A stretch of 64,000 nucleotides of DNA from Bradyrhizobium genosp. L. GTDB taxonomy: Bacteria; Pseudomonadota; Alphaproteobacteria; Rhizobiales; Xanthobacteraceae. The translations under genes and the position numbers were made by a program. The notes under the pieces were generated by a model. That model saw only the letters and a program-made list of their open reading frames with translations, searched no databases and was not told the DNA's origin. Location of the stretch: assembly GCF_015624485.1 (NCBI RefSeq), contig NZ_CP061378.1, positions 7,155,501-7,219,500 on the forward strand, read 5' to 3'. Below, piece by piece: positions 1-8,179 of this stretch. The stretch's first letter is position 1, and every line of letters starts with the position of its first letter.

Positions 1-35
1 GTAGGCATAAGTGGTTGAACAACAGTATATCCAGC

Positions 36-157
36 GTCGTCCCGGCGAAGGCCGGGACCCATAACCACCGATGGTCATCGTTACACGGTGCTGTGGCCAC
101 AGCGTTCTTCAACAACGCAACCCTGTGGTTATGGGTCCCGGCCTTCGCCGGGACGAC
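36..157. repeat. Long palindromic intergenic repeat
   Basis: Two perfect 33-bp inverted arms (36-68 and 125-157) flank a 56-bp centre, so the transcript could fold into a very long hairpin. The arms contain the motif GTCCCGGCGAAGGCCGGGAC, itself a near palindrome. Elements of this look are common between Bradyrhizobium genes (from memory, not searched). It sits just past the 3' end of the helicase gene and could act as a terminator or mRNA stabiliser. No transposase is present. Confidence 0.85.
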
Positions 158-201
158 AATGAATGCTGGGCACCGCTCGTGAAACATCCATTCACATTCT
201 A

Positions 202-2151
202 TCAGCCGCGGCGCTTCTTCTTGCCCTTCTTTCCAGACGCGCCTTTCGCCGGCCACGCGGTGACTCCAACCGCTGATCCAGCGTGGTCGGGCTTGTTGCG
301 GTGCTTGTCCTTCTTCCCCGAAGCCGGCTCGCCGCCGAATTTCGCGGCGTTGTCGCGGTGCGGCTTGCCGCGGTGTTTTGGCCCTGCCGCCTCACGTGGC
401 CTGTCATCTCGACGCGCATCGTGATCCGCATCGCGCCGCGGCGCGTGTGGCCGCTTGTCCGAACCTGGATGACCTCGCGGCACATCTGCCAGCGGCTCGA
501 TACGGATGCTGTCTTCCTTGTCGGGACGCTGGATCTTGACGGCGAAGGATGCCGCGACGCGCTCCGACACCTCGAACTCGGTGGTGGTATCCATGATCTT
601 GATGGCGCCGAGGTCGCGCTTGTCGATGCCGCCACGGCGGCAGATCATCGGCAGCAGCCAGCGCGCTTCCGCATTCTTGCGTCGTCCGATCGACGCGCGG
701 AACCAGACGCTGGCTTCCGTCATGCCGTGGCGCGCCGATGGCTTTCCGGTCTTGGACCGCGGCCGCTCCGATCGATCGTCGCCGCGTGACGGCCGCGCAT
801 CGTCGCGACCGCGATCGTCACGCGACCGGCCGCGGCTCTCGCCGGGATCGATGATGTCCTCGGGCGACGGAAGTCGCGCGCGATAGAGCCGCGCCAGCGC
901 CGCGGCGATCTCTTCCACCGACCGCTCGGCCAGCAAGGCCTGCGCCAGCACCTGATCCTCGGCCGTCGACTCCTCCGCGAACACCGGATCCTTCAGCATG
1001 CGGTCGTGATCGAGCTTGCGGATCTCGTCCGCCTGCGGCGCCGTGCCCCAGACGGCATCGATGCCGGACAGATCGAGCAGCGTCTCCGCGCGCCGTCGTC
1101 GTGCCGGCGGCACCAGCAGAACGCTGACACCCTTGCGACCGGCGCGGCCGGTGCGGCCTGAGCGATGCTGCATCACTTCCGGGTCGTTCGGCAGATCGGC
1201 ATGGATGACGAGATCGAGGCTCGGCAGATCGATGCCGCGCGCCGCCACGTCGGTCGCCACGCAGACCCGGGAGCGTCCGTCGCGCAGGGATTGCAGCGCC
1301 TGGGTGCGTTCGTTCTGGGTCAATTCGCCTGACAGCGCGACGACGGAGAAGCCGCGCTCCAGCAGCGCCGCCTGCAGATGCCGGACGGCATCGCGGGTGT
1401 TGCAGAACACCAGCGCGCTCGGCGCCTCGAAGAAGCGCAGCACGTTGACGACCGCGTGCTCGACATCGGCGGGCGCGATCCGGATGGCGCGGTAGTCGAT
1501 ATCGGCATGACCGCCCTCGTCGCCCGCGACCTCGATCCGGAAGGCGTCCTGCTGATACTGCTTCGCCAACGCGACGATGCCGCGCGGAAAAGTCGCCGAG
1601 AACAGCAGGGTGCGGCGGGTGTCGGGCGTCGACTCCAGGATGAATTCCATGTCCTCGCGGAAGCCGAGATTGAGCATCTCGTCGGCTTCGTCGAGCACGA
1701 CGGCCTTCAGTTCCGAGGTGTCGAGATGGCCGCGGCGCAAATGATCGCACAACCGGCCGGGCGTCCCGACCACGATGTGCGCCCCGGTGGCAAGCTCGCG
1801 CTGCTCGCGCCGCGGATCCATGCCGCCGACGCAGGAGACCACGCGTCCATCCGCGTGCTGATAGAGCCAGGCGAGCTCGCGGTGGACCTGCAGCGCCAGC
1901 TCTCGCGTCGGTGCGACGATCAGGGCGAGCGGCGCGGCCGCGCGCTCGAACCGCTTGGCCTCGCCCAGAATATCGCGGGCCATGGCGAGCCCGTAAGCGA
2001 CGGTCTTGCCGGAGCCGGTTTGGGCCGAAACCAGCACATCGCGGCCGACGGCATCGTCGGCAAGGACGGCGGTTTGAACCGGGGTCGGCTGATCATAGTT
2101 GCGCTCGGCAAGCGCCCGGGCGAGCGGCGGGCTTGTGGTCGAAAATGACAC
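202..2151 (-). CDS. DEAD-box ATP-dependent RNA helicase, DbpA-type C-terminal domain
   Basis: ATP-dependent RNA helicase of 649 residues. The Q-motif region is followed by motif I AQTGSGKT (43-50), DEAD (154-157), SAT (185-187), ARGID (304-308) and HRSGRTGRAG (329-338), so both RecA-like domains are complete. After a charged linker (about 435-475), residues about 480-555 look like the DbpA RNA-binding domain seen in DeaD/CsdA and DbpA. The last 90 residues are a Lys/Arg/Gly/Asp-rich disordered tail ending GKKGKKKRRG, typical of RNA-binding helicases. The family acts in ribosome assembly, mRNA decay and cold adaptation. The start is GTG with a weak AAGG about 9 nt upstream. Helicase assignment is certain; the exact DeaD versus DbpA-like role is inferred. 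Confidence 0.95.
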   Translation of the reverse strand: MSFSTTSPPLARALAERNYDQPTPVQTAVLADDAVGRDVLVSAQTGSGKTVAYGLAMARDILGEAKRFERAAAPLALIVAPTRELALQVHRELAWLYQHADGRVVSCVGGMDPRREQRELATGAHIVVGTPGRLCDHLRRGHLDTSELKAVVLDEADEMLNLGFREDMEFILESTPDTRRTLLFSATFPRGIVALAKQYQQDAFRIEVAGDEGGHADIDYRAIRIAPADVEHAVVNVLRFFEAPSALVFCNTRDAVRHLQAALLERGFSVVALSGELTQNERTQALQSLRDGRSRVCVATDVAARGIDLPSLDLVIHADLPNDPEVMQHRSGRTGRAGRKGVSVLLVPPARRRRAETLLDLSGIDAVWGTAPQADEIRKLDHDRMLKDPVFAEESTAEDQVLAQALLAERSVEEIAAALARLYRARLPSPEDIIDPGESRGRSRDDRGRDDARPSRGDDRSERPRSKTGKPSARHGMTEASVWFRASIGRRKNAEARWLLPMICRRGGIDKRDLGAIKIMDTTTEFEVSERVAASFAVKIQRPDKEDSIRIEPLADVPRGHPGSDKRPHAPRRDADHDARRDDRPREAAGPKHRGKPHRDNAAKFGGEPASGKKDKHRNKPDHAGSAVGVTAWPAKGASGKKGKKKRRG

Positions 2152-2318
2152 GGGAAAAACCTTGTTTGGCGAAGGACGTCGAACCGCGCGACGTGAACGC
2201 GCGGGGTCCGGCAGAGGGCGCGGCCCCGCGCATGACGATTGATTGCGGCCGCTTTACGCCAAACGCGGCCAAATCACCATGCCCCGCGGGCTGCAAATGC
2301 GACGCCGGGGTCAGATTT

Positions 2319-2500
2319 GCCCCCTCGCCCCGCGCTCTTGTCCGCCGAAGCCTGCCTTCGGGCGAAGGCGGATGCGAAAGAGGGTTGGGGTGCGGGGCGC
2401 CTCCGCGGCATTGGTGAGAGATGGACTCGCGGCGAGTCCCCCTCACCCGCATCGCATCTACGATGCGATGCGACCTCTCCCCGCAGGCGGGGCGAGGTGA
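2319..2500. repeat. Intergenic repeat with nested hairpins
   Basis: The non-coding gap between the helicase and the flavin reductase (2152-2510) is mostly filled by a structured element. Its ends are inverted (CCTCGCCCCGC near 2323 against GCGGGGCGAGG near 2487). Inside is a perfect 11-bp stem with a 3-nt loop (2448-2458 and 2462-2472) and a smaller hairpin around GCCTTCGGGCGAAGGC. It resembles the CCTCACCC...GGGGAGAGGTG class of Bradyrhizobium repeats (from memory). It lies downstream of the reductase gene and upstream of the helicase. Confidence 0.7.
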
Positions 2501-2510
2501 AGAGTCCAGC

Positions 2511-3065
2511 CTACGAAAACTCGTTCCAGCTGACGCGGCGGGCGTCGAGGTCGCCGAGGACGACCGGATCATGGATGTTGCGCACGCTCTGAAAGCCGCT
2601 GCGCAGGTAGATCAGGGGATCGACCGTGGTGGCGGCGCGGACATGCTGGACCTCGCCGATGAAGATCGAATGGGTCTTGGTCTCGAGCTGCTGGCTCAGC
2701 ACGCAATCGAACGCGGCGACGGCGTCTTCCAGCACCGGCGCGCCGGTGGCGCCGGCGGTCCAGCGGCCGAAGCCGAAACGGTCGTCGCCATTGACGCCCT
2801 TCTGGCCGGAGAAGGTCAGCGCCAGCAGCGCGTGCTCCTCGTTGAGGAAGTTGATGACGAAGGCCCGTTCCTCGAGGATGCGGGCATGGGCGCTGGCGTT
2901 ACGGTTAACGCAGACCAAAACCGAGGGCGGATTGTCGGACAGCGAGCAGGCCGAGGTCACGGTCAGGCCGGTGCGGTTGCCGGGCTCCTTGCCGACCGTC
3001 ACCAGCGCGACCGCGCCGGCGCAATGGCGCATCGCCTGCTTGAAACTCTGTGCGTCGACCGTCAT
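2511..3065 (-). CDS. Flavin reductase family protein (FMN reductase)
   Basis: NAD(P)H:flavin oxidoreductase of the HpaC/flavin-reductase-like fold, about 184 residues. It should supply reduced FMN to a partner monooxygenase. Typical features are an N-terminal GAVALVTV strand, TGLTVTSACSLS (flavin phosphate region), PPSVLVCVNR and the central FVINFLNEEH block. The ATG opening MTVDAQSFKQAM was chosen because family homology starts there; the frame stays open 23 codons upstream without conserved sequence. It lies directly downstream (82 bp) of a luciferase-like monooxygenase on the same strand, so the pair probably forms a two-component flavin-dependent monooxygenase. The substrate cannot be told from the sequence. 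Confidence 0.9.
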   Translation of the reverse strand: MTVDAQSFKQAMRHCAGAVALVTVGKEPGNRTGLTVTSACSLSDNPPSVLVCVNRNASAHARILEERAFVINFLNEEHALLALTFSGQKGVNGDDRFGFGRWTAGATGAPVLEDAVAAFDCVLSQQLETKTHSIFIGEVQHVRAATTVDPLIYLRSGFQSVRNIHDPVVLGDLDARRVSWNEFS

Positions 3066-3146
3066 TCCGCGAACCTCGGTAGCAAGAAACTCCCCGTAAG
3101 ATATGGAACAGCGGGTGCGAGGCAAGCCCCGCACCCCGCTGAGCTG

Positions 3147-4247
3147 TCATGCGGCCTTCTCGAACTCGGCGCCGAGATGCCTGAGCTTCGGCATCACCTC
3201 GTTCTTGAGCAGGTCTAAAGAGTGCTTCCAGGCCTCGGGCTTGTGCTTGTAGTCGAAGCCGAACACCAGGAGCACGCCGAAGCCGCCGACCTCCTGGTAG
3301 ATCTTCTCGATCTTCTCGGTGACCGTCTTGGGCGAGCCGACGATCCAATTCCGGCGCGCGCAATATTCGACGGTGACGTCGCTGTCGGGCACATCCGGCG
3401 CATGCTTGAGATAGTCCTTGAAGCCGAAATGGCCGAGCAGCGGCAGGAAGTACTCGCCCATCATCCGGCCCATCATGTCGCCGGTCGAAAGCTTCCAGGC
3501 CTCCTCGTCGGTGTCGGCCACGAACACTTCGCGCACCAGCCGCCAGTCCTTGCGGCTCGGCTTGCGGCCGGTCTTGGCGGCTCCGGCCTCGACCGAGTCC
3601 CAGTGGCTGCCGACATAGGCCGGGTTGAGGTTGAGGCTCATCGGAATGAAGCCGCGCTCGCCGGCCAATTTCAGCGTGTCGGAATTCTTGGACAGGCCGG
3701 CGACGCCGATCGGCGGATGCGGCGCCTGCTGCGGCTTGATGTGCGGTTTGAGGAAATCGAACATCGTGTCCGGCTTGGTCACCGTCCAGAACTTGCCCTT
3801 GTGGGTCCAGGGCGCCGGGTCGGTCCACATCTTCAGGATGATCTCGAGCGCCTCGCGGGTCATGTCACGGTTCTGGCCCGACATGCCGTCGACGTTGAAC
3901 ATCGCCCAGTCGCTCGGCAGGCCTGAGGCTGCGACGCCGAAGTTCAGCCGGCCGTTGGAGAGATGGTCGAGCATCGCGACGCGGTTGGCGAGTTCGGCCG
4001 GATGGTGATACGGCAGCAGGAAGCCGCCGGGACCGATGCGCAGATTCTTGGTCTGCAGCAGCGCCTGCGCGATCAACAGATCGGGCGAGGGATGCGGCTC
4101 CCACGGCGCGGTATGATGCTCGCCGATCCAGGCTTCCTGGTAGCCGAGCTCATCGAGCCAGCGCAGGGTCTGCAGGTCCCAATCGTGGCCCTCCTTCAAT
4201 CCGCACTCCGGCGGATGCGAGGGCATGGTGAAATATCCAAGCTCCAT
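3147..4247 (-). CDS. LLM-class flavin-dependent monooxygenase
   Basis: Bacterial-luciferase-like TIM-barrel oxidoreductase of 366 residues, resembling the limonene-1,2-monooxygenase / alkanal monooxygenase group. Visible landmarks are the N-terminal ELGYFTMPSHP strand, WIGEHHT (the EHH typical of this family), IGPGGFLLPYHHP, and NGRLNFGVAASGLPSDW. It uses FMNH2 and O2 to oxygenate or oxidatively cleave an organic substrate. The flavin reductase gene just downstream would regenerate FMNH2. The ribosome binding site is strong (AAGGAAGG before the ATG), which supports this start. The substrate is unknown; a terpenoid or other hydrophobic compound is only suggested by similarity. Confidence 0.93.
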   Translation of the reverse strand: MELGYFTMPSHPPECGLKEGHDWDLQTLRWLDELGYQEAWIGEHHTAPWEPHPSPDLLIAQALLQTKNLRIGPGGFLLPYHHPAELANRVAMLDHLSNGRLNFGVAASGLPSDWAMFNVDGMSGQNRDMTREALEIILKMWTDPAPWTHKGKFWTVTKPDTMFDFLKPHIKPQQAPHPPIGVAGLSKNSDTLKLAGERGFIPMSLNLNPAYVGSHWDSVEAGAAKTGRKPSRKDWRLVREVFVADTDEEAWKLSTGDMMGRMMGEYFLPLLGHFGFKDYLKHAPDVPDSDVTVEYCARRNWIVGSPKTVTEKIEKIYQEVGGFGVLLVFGFDYKHKPEAWKHSLDLLKNEVMPKLRHLGAEFEKAA

Positions 4248-4416
4248 GGTGTGTTTCCTTCCTTCGCGTTGAAATCATGCAATGCGTCTTGTCGCGCATT
4301 CTCCGACAGCCGTGAGCAAGCGCTGTGCCAGCGCAGGAATGCGAGGGAATGAGGGAGAAAGCCGGGTTTTCAGCCGCGCGCCGCCGAGGTATCGGCTCGG
4401 CAGCGGCCTCGCCGTC

Positions 4417-4668
4417 TCACCGTCGCGCGACGGTGTCGCGAGCGATGAGACGGTCCGCCCGCAGCGCGGTGAACAGGCGGATCACGTTCACGGGGATCAG
4501 TGCGCTGTGCAGGATCGCGATGGGGGCCAAATGAAGCGTGAAGGCGTAGACCAGGAAGGTGACGTTGCTGCACAGCGCGACAAGCCGCAGCGGCACCATC
4601 CCCTTCATGTAGAAGGTCAGGAACACCAAAGAGCAGGCCACGTATCCGGCGACATCGACCCAACGCAT
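4417..4668 (-). CDS. Small multi-pass inner-membrane protein
   Basis: Unrecognised 83-residue hydrophobic protein beginning MRWVDVAGYVACSL. It has about three short transmembrane segments (VAGYVACSLVFLTFYM, LRLVALCSNVTFLVYAF, IAILHSALIPVNVIRLF) and a basic C-terminus. Similar membrane segments occur fused to cyclic-nucleotide-binding or Crp-like regulators in rhizobia (from memory), so a sensory or regulatory role is possible but unproven. A GAGGT ribosome binding site stands about 5 nt before the ATG, which is why this start was preferred over the in-frame one 44 codons upstream. It follows the LuxR regulator gene on the same strand with a 112-bp gap. Confidence 0.7.
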   Translation of the reverse strand: MRWVDVAGYVACSLVFLTFYMKGMVPLRLVALCSNVTFLVYAFTLHLAPIAILHSALIPVNVIRLFTALRADRLIARDTVARR

Positions 4669-4780
4669 CGCAGACCTCACTTCCGGAAGGTCCGCAGCCG
4701 TAGGCCCGTGCCGCGAATCTTCATGGCGGACGGTAGGTGGCAGGCCCCTCCGCGACATCATCCATCCGGGTGAGGCCGCT

Positions 4781-5920
4781 TCACGGTGCTGTGTCGCCAC
4801 TCGTGATGCGGACGCTGCCGATCGCGGTGATCAGCCCGGCGAGTTCGGCCTGGCGTCCGGTCGCGGTCTTGGCGAACACGCGACGCAGATGCGTCTTGAT
4901 GGTGTTGGGCGACAGCTTCAGGAGCTGCGCCGTCTCGACGATGGTGTTGCCGGACGACGCCGCCAGCGCCACCCGCGCCTCCGCCGGCGTCAATCCATAG
5001 GCGTCCATGATCTGCGCCAACGGAATCGAGCGGCGGTTCAGCGGGTCGACCACGAACAGCAGCACCGCGGCATTCTTCATACCGACGTCCGAGAGCCGTC
5101 CGAGATCCTTGCTGCGGATCGAGGTGACGAGGATGGTCAGGAGCCGGCCGTCGACGTGATGCGGCAGGCTCATGGTGCCGCCGGCCGCGCCCTGCTGCGC
5201 GGCGCGGACCAGGTCGGACAGCCGCTGCGAATGCGCCGTCGAATAGGTCGCGATCGCCTGCTGCAGCCGCAGCAGGCCATCGGCTGCCATGCCACGGGCC
5301 GCGACGTTGGCGAACAGCGCCCGCGCCTTGCGGTCGAGCACGATCACCCCGTCGGCCAGGTGCTCCAGGACATTGAATGCCGCGTGCTGCATCGCCAGGT
5401 AGCCATCGATCTGAAATCCGAGCGTCACCGATCGACACAGATGCGGTGACAACCATCTTAGAATCTGCTGTTCGTCAGGCTCCAACGGACCCCTGCGGCC
5501 GTTTTGGCAAATATTGAACGCCGCGCGAAAGTCGTGCCGTGCCGCGAGCGCCATCATGCCCGAATGCGCGACGTCCTGCGGCCGCAGCACCTCGTCATAG
5601 AATGACGTCGCTTCGAGCTCGGGGAAAGCGATGAGGCTGTCCGACAGCACCAACTGCCCCACCGGCTGATGCTCCATGCCGAGAGCGAACGGATTTCGCA
5701 TATGCCGTTCCTCATAGGCCCGGCTACATTCCTCGCTGAGGCGGCCATTGAAATCGAAATAAACGCGTTCTGCGGTAAGCGACTTGCCGAACAGGATGCC
5801 CCCTTCGCTGTGCACGAGATCGGCGATCGCGGTGAGCGCTTTCGGCCACAGGTCATTCTCCGCCGCCGCGTCATAGATCAGGTCGAGGATCCTATCGATT
5901 TTCCCGCCCGAGAGATTCAC
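4781..5920 (-). CDS. LuxR-family transcriptional regulator (paralogue 1)
   Basis: Regulator of about 379 residues. The C-terminus is a LuxR/GerE helix-turn-helix (LTPAEARVALAASSG then LKLSPNTIKTHLRRVF), where the SPNTIKTHL helix contacts DNA. The first 300 residues form a sensory region with no recognised domain, though the stretch around DGVIVLDRKARALFAN looks PAS-like. No receiver Asp motif or signal peptide is seen. The GTG at 5920 was chosen because it has a good GGGGAG site and because the N-terminus (LDLIYDAAAE) then lines up with the second copy at 6801-7976; another GTG lies 21 codons upstream. The two proteins are full-length paralogues, so this is a local duplication. Targets are unknown. 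Confidence 0.88.
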   Translation of the reverse strand: MNLSGGKIDRILDLIYDAAAENDLWPKALTAIADLVHSEGGILFGKSLTAERVYFDFNGRLSEECSRAYEERHMRNPFALGMEHQPVGQLVLSDSLIAFPELEATSFYDEVLRPQDVAHSGMMALAARHDFRAAFNICQNGRRGPLEPDEQQILRWLSPHLCRSVTLGFQIDGYLAMQHAAFNVLEHLADGVIVLDRKARALFANVAARGMAADGLLRLQQAIATYSTAHSQRLSDLVRAAQQGAAGGTMSLPHHVDGRLLTILVTSIRSKDLGRLSDVGMKNAAVLLFVVDPLNRRSIPLAQIMDAYGLTPAEARVALAASSGNTIVETAQLLKLSPNTIKTHLRRVFAKTATGRQAELAGLITAIGSVRITSGDTAP

Positions 5921-6124
5921 CTGCTCTCCCCCATCGGCGGCCGCAGCTCCAATCTGAGGAGGTCGATCGGAACAATACCGCACGGTCCCGGCCGATGCCT
6001 CACCCGATCGGGTGAGGGCGGCGACCGGTCAAAATGCACTGCCTGCAACCTCCGTTGCTCTACACGTTGCGCCAGGCATTCGCCATGAACCGCTTCACAC
6101 ATCGGCAGCCGATGGCGCGCAAAG

Positions 6125-6382
6125 CTAGTCAGACCGCGCGACCGCGCCCGCCGGCTGCGGAGCAGGCATCGTCGCCGTGCCGGCCAGGGCCGACTGATCG
6201 CGGCTCGCGAGTTGCGAATCCGGCCGGTCGCGCAGCGATACGGTGACGATCATCAAGGCGATGACGATGAAATAGGCAAGCCACGCGCGGCGCGCCCATC
6301 GCCGATAGGTCGCGCGGTCTTCCTCGGAGGATTGATGCGCACCCGCCGGCGCGTGCGTTCCGGAAATCGACAGCCTGGTCAT
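6125..6382 (-). CDS. Small single-pass membrane protein
   Basis: Hypothetical protein of 85 residues between the two LuxR regulators. A basic, polar N-terminus (about 32 residues) is followed by one transmembrane helix (AWLAYFIVIALMIVTVSL) and a short Ala/Pro-rich tail. The ATG is preceded by a near-consensus GGGAGG site at suitable spacing, which argues that it is translated. No domain is recognised. Its position suggests a link with the flanking regulators, but that is inference only. Confidence 0.65.
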   Translation of the reverse strand: MTRLSISGTHAPAGAHQSSEEDRATYRRWARRAWLAYFIVIALMIVTVSLRDRPDSQLASRDQSALAGTATMPAPQPAGAVARSD

Positions 6383-6610
6383 GACGGCGCCTCCCGCTTG
6401 AGCCGCGCGCCGACAGATGCCGATGCGCGATCGAGATCACCGGCAACCACCGGCTCGGACGACCATTGCTGAATACGGCAGCCCGGCGCGCTCCGTCATC
6501 ATCCGTTCGGGTGACGGGACTGCGCGATTCCATCGCGGCGCGCCGCATGCAATCAAATCGAAGCAAAAGCCATCGAATTGATGCCCGGATCTTGGTCGTA
6601 TGACCCATCC

Positions 6611-6772
6611 CGGATGGCGCTGCTTGCGCGTGTCGCACCGACGCTCACGCGCGGCGCCCGGATGCCGGCCGCGCTCGGCGTATCGTCGGCGACGATCGAG
6701 ACCCGACTGCGTCACCGCTTCGGGAAGACCGCTGCCGCCTTCGTGGGCGAGTTCGCCAACACGGTGCGGAGC
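6611..6772 (+). pseudogene. Probable remnant of a LuxR-type HTH, opposite strand
   Basis: In the gap between the small membrane protein and LuxR paralogue 2, one plus-strand frame reads ALGVSSATIETRLRHRFGKT followed by AAAFVGEFANTV. This parallels the end of paralogue 2 (QLGISPNTVKTHLRHVFAKT, then GVRSQVELAGLV) position by position. The helix-turn-helix is recognisable, but no sensor domain precedes it and there is no convincing start or ribosome binding site. The orientation is opposite to both intact copies. The best reading is a decayed third copy. The rest of the gap (6383-6800) shows nothing supportable. Chance resemblance cannot be excluded without alignment. Confidence 0.4.
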
Positions 6773-6800
6773 TGTGCCGGCAAGGCGCATCGTGCGTTGT

Positions 6801-7976
6801 TTATGGCCGGCAGAGGTTGCCCGCATCGCCTCCGCTCGCAGAGCCGGACGGTTCGGCGCCGAACAGCCTGAGCGGCGCGACAAGGCCGGCCAGTTCGACC
6901 TGACTGCGCACGCCGGTCTTGGCGAAGACGTGCCGCAGATGGGTCTTGACCGTGTTCGGCGAGATGCCGAGTTGCCTCGCGATCTGGGCAATCCCCAGAC
7001 CACGCGCCGCCCCCAGCGCGGCCCTCGCCTCCGCCTGCGTCAACTGCCAGATGTCCATCAGCGAGGCCGCCGGCAATTCGGCCGGGCCGGCGGGATCAAG
7101 CACGAAGATCATCACCGCCGCCTGCTGCGGGTTGAGCGCCCGCAGACGGTCGATATCGCGGCTGCGCACCGACGAGACGAACAGGGTGATCAGCCGCCCG
7201 TCGTCGGGATGGGGCATGCTCATGGTCGCCGTCGGCTGGCCCCGCAGCACAGCCTGTATCAGGTCGTCGAGCCGCCGAGCGGCGCTCACCGCAAACGCCG
7301 AAACCATGCCGTTGCGCAGCCGCAGCGGACCGTCCGCCGAGCCGAGCAGCCGCGCGGCCTTGTTCGCCAGAATGATCCTGGCCGAGCGATCCAGCACGAT
7401 GATGCCGGCCGCCAGGCGGTCCAGCGCCGGCGCATTTTCTCGCTGCAGCGACTTGTATTGCTCCAGACGAAAGCCGAGGTCGATCGCGCGGCGCATGTGC
7501 GGCAGGAGGCGGCGCAGCAGCGCCATCTGCTGCTCCTCGAACGGCCCTTGCCGCTCACCGCGACACAGATGGAACACGACGGTGAAGCCGCTTTGCTTGG
7601 CAAGCGAGACCATGGCTGCATGGGCGACTTGCTGCGGGCGAAGCACCTCGTGATAGAAGCCGGTCTTCTTCAGCTCGGACAGCGTGGTGACTTCGTCCGA
7701 CCTGACCATCGCCCCCTTCAGCTGCTGGTCCATGTAAAGCGAGTACGGATTCCGCACGTACCGTTCGCGGTAGGCGCGCAGGCATTCTTCTCGCGACAGC
7801 GTGTGATGGTTGAAGTAAACTTTGCTCTCGCCGACGACCTGGCCGAACAATACACCGTTCACGCTCGCCGTGAGTTGTGCGACATGCACGAGCACGTCGG
7901 ACCACAACGTCTCGTCCGCGGCAGCATCGTAGATCAGGTCGAGCAGCCGTTCCGGCAAATTCTCAGCAAAATTCAT
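6801..7976 (-). CDS. LuxR-family transcriptional regulator (paralogue 2)
   Basis: Regulator of about 391 residues, paralogous along its whole length to the protein encoded at 4781-5920 (shared LDLIYDAAA, AERYVRNPYSL/ERHMRNPFAL-type segments, SFYDEVLRPQ/GFYHEVLRPQ, PHMRRAIDLGF/PHLCRSVTLGF). The C-terminal LuxR HTH is LTQAEARAALGAARG then QLGISPNTVKTHLRHVFAKT. The ATG at 7976 gives MNFAENLPERLLDLIYDAAAD, matching the start chosen for paralogue 1; a TTG eight codons upstream is the alternative. No receiver or autoinducer-binding domain can be named. It is presumably a one-component regulator responding to an unknown ligand. Confidence 0.88.
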   Translation of the reverse strand: MNFAENLPERLLDLIYDAAADETLWSDVLVHVAQLTASVNGVLFGQVVGESKVYFNHHTLSREECLRAYRERYVRNPYSLYMDQQLKGAMVRSDEVTTLSELKKTGFYHEVLRPQQVAHAAMVSLAKQSGFTVVFHLCRGERQGPFEEQQMALLRRLLPHMRRAIDLGFRLEQYKSLQRENAPALDRLAAGIIVLDRSARIILANKAARLLGSADGPLRLRNGMVSAFAVSAARRLDDLIQAVLRGQPTATMSMPHPDDGRLITLFVSSVRSRDIDRLRALNPQQAAVMIFVLDPAGPAELPAASLMDIWQLTQAEARAALGAARGLGIAQIARQLGISPNTVKTHLRHVFAKTGVRSQVELAGLVAPLRLFGAEPSGSASGGDAGNLCRP

Positions 7977-8179
7977 TGTTCGAATCGACTGAAAGATCAA
8001 CGGGTGGCAACATTCGAATTTCGTGCCATCGCAATGGAATAGTCAAGCCGGTCCGACGGGATCCGTGCGCGGTTCCATCACCGCGCGGGATGACATTCAC
8101 GCGACGAGGTCGAACAAAACCTGCCTCGATTTGATGCAATCCGGATTTTGAGCGGGCCCGCTCGCTACGTCATCCGTGA

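Noticed and set aside
36..157. Insertion sequence suggested by long inverted repeats
   Set aside because: The element is 122 bp, has no transposase frame and no visible target duplication; read as an intergenic repeat.
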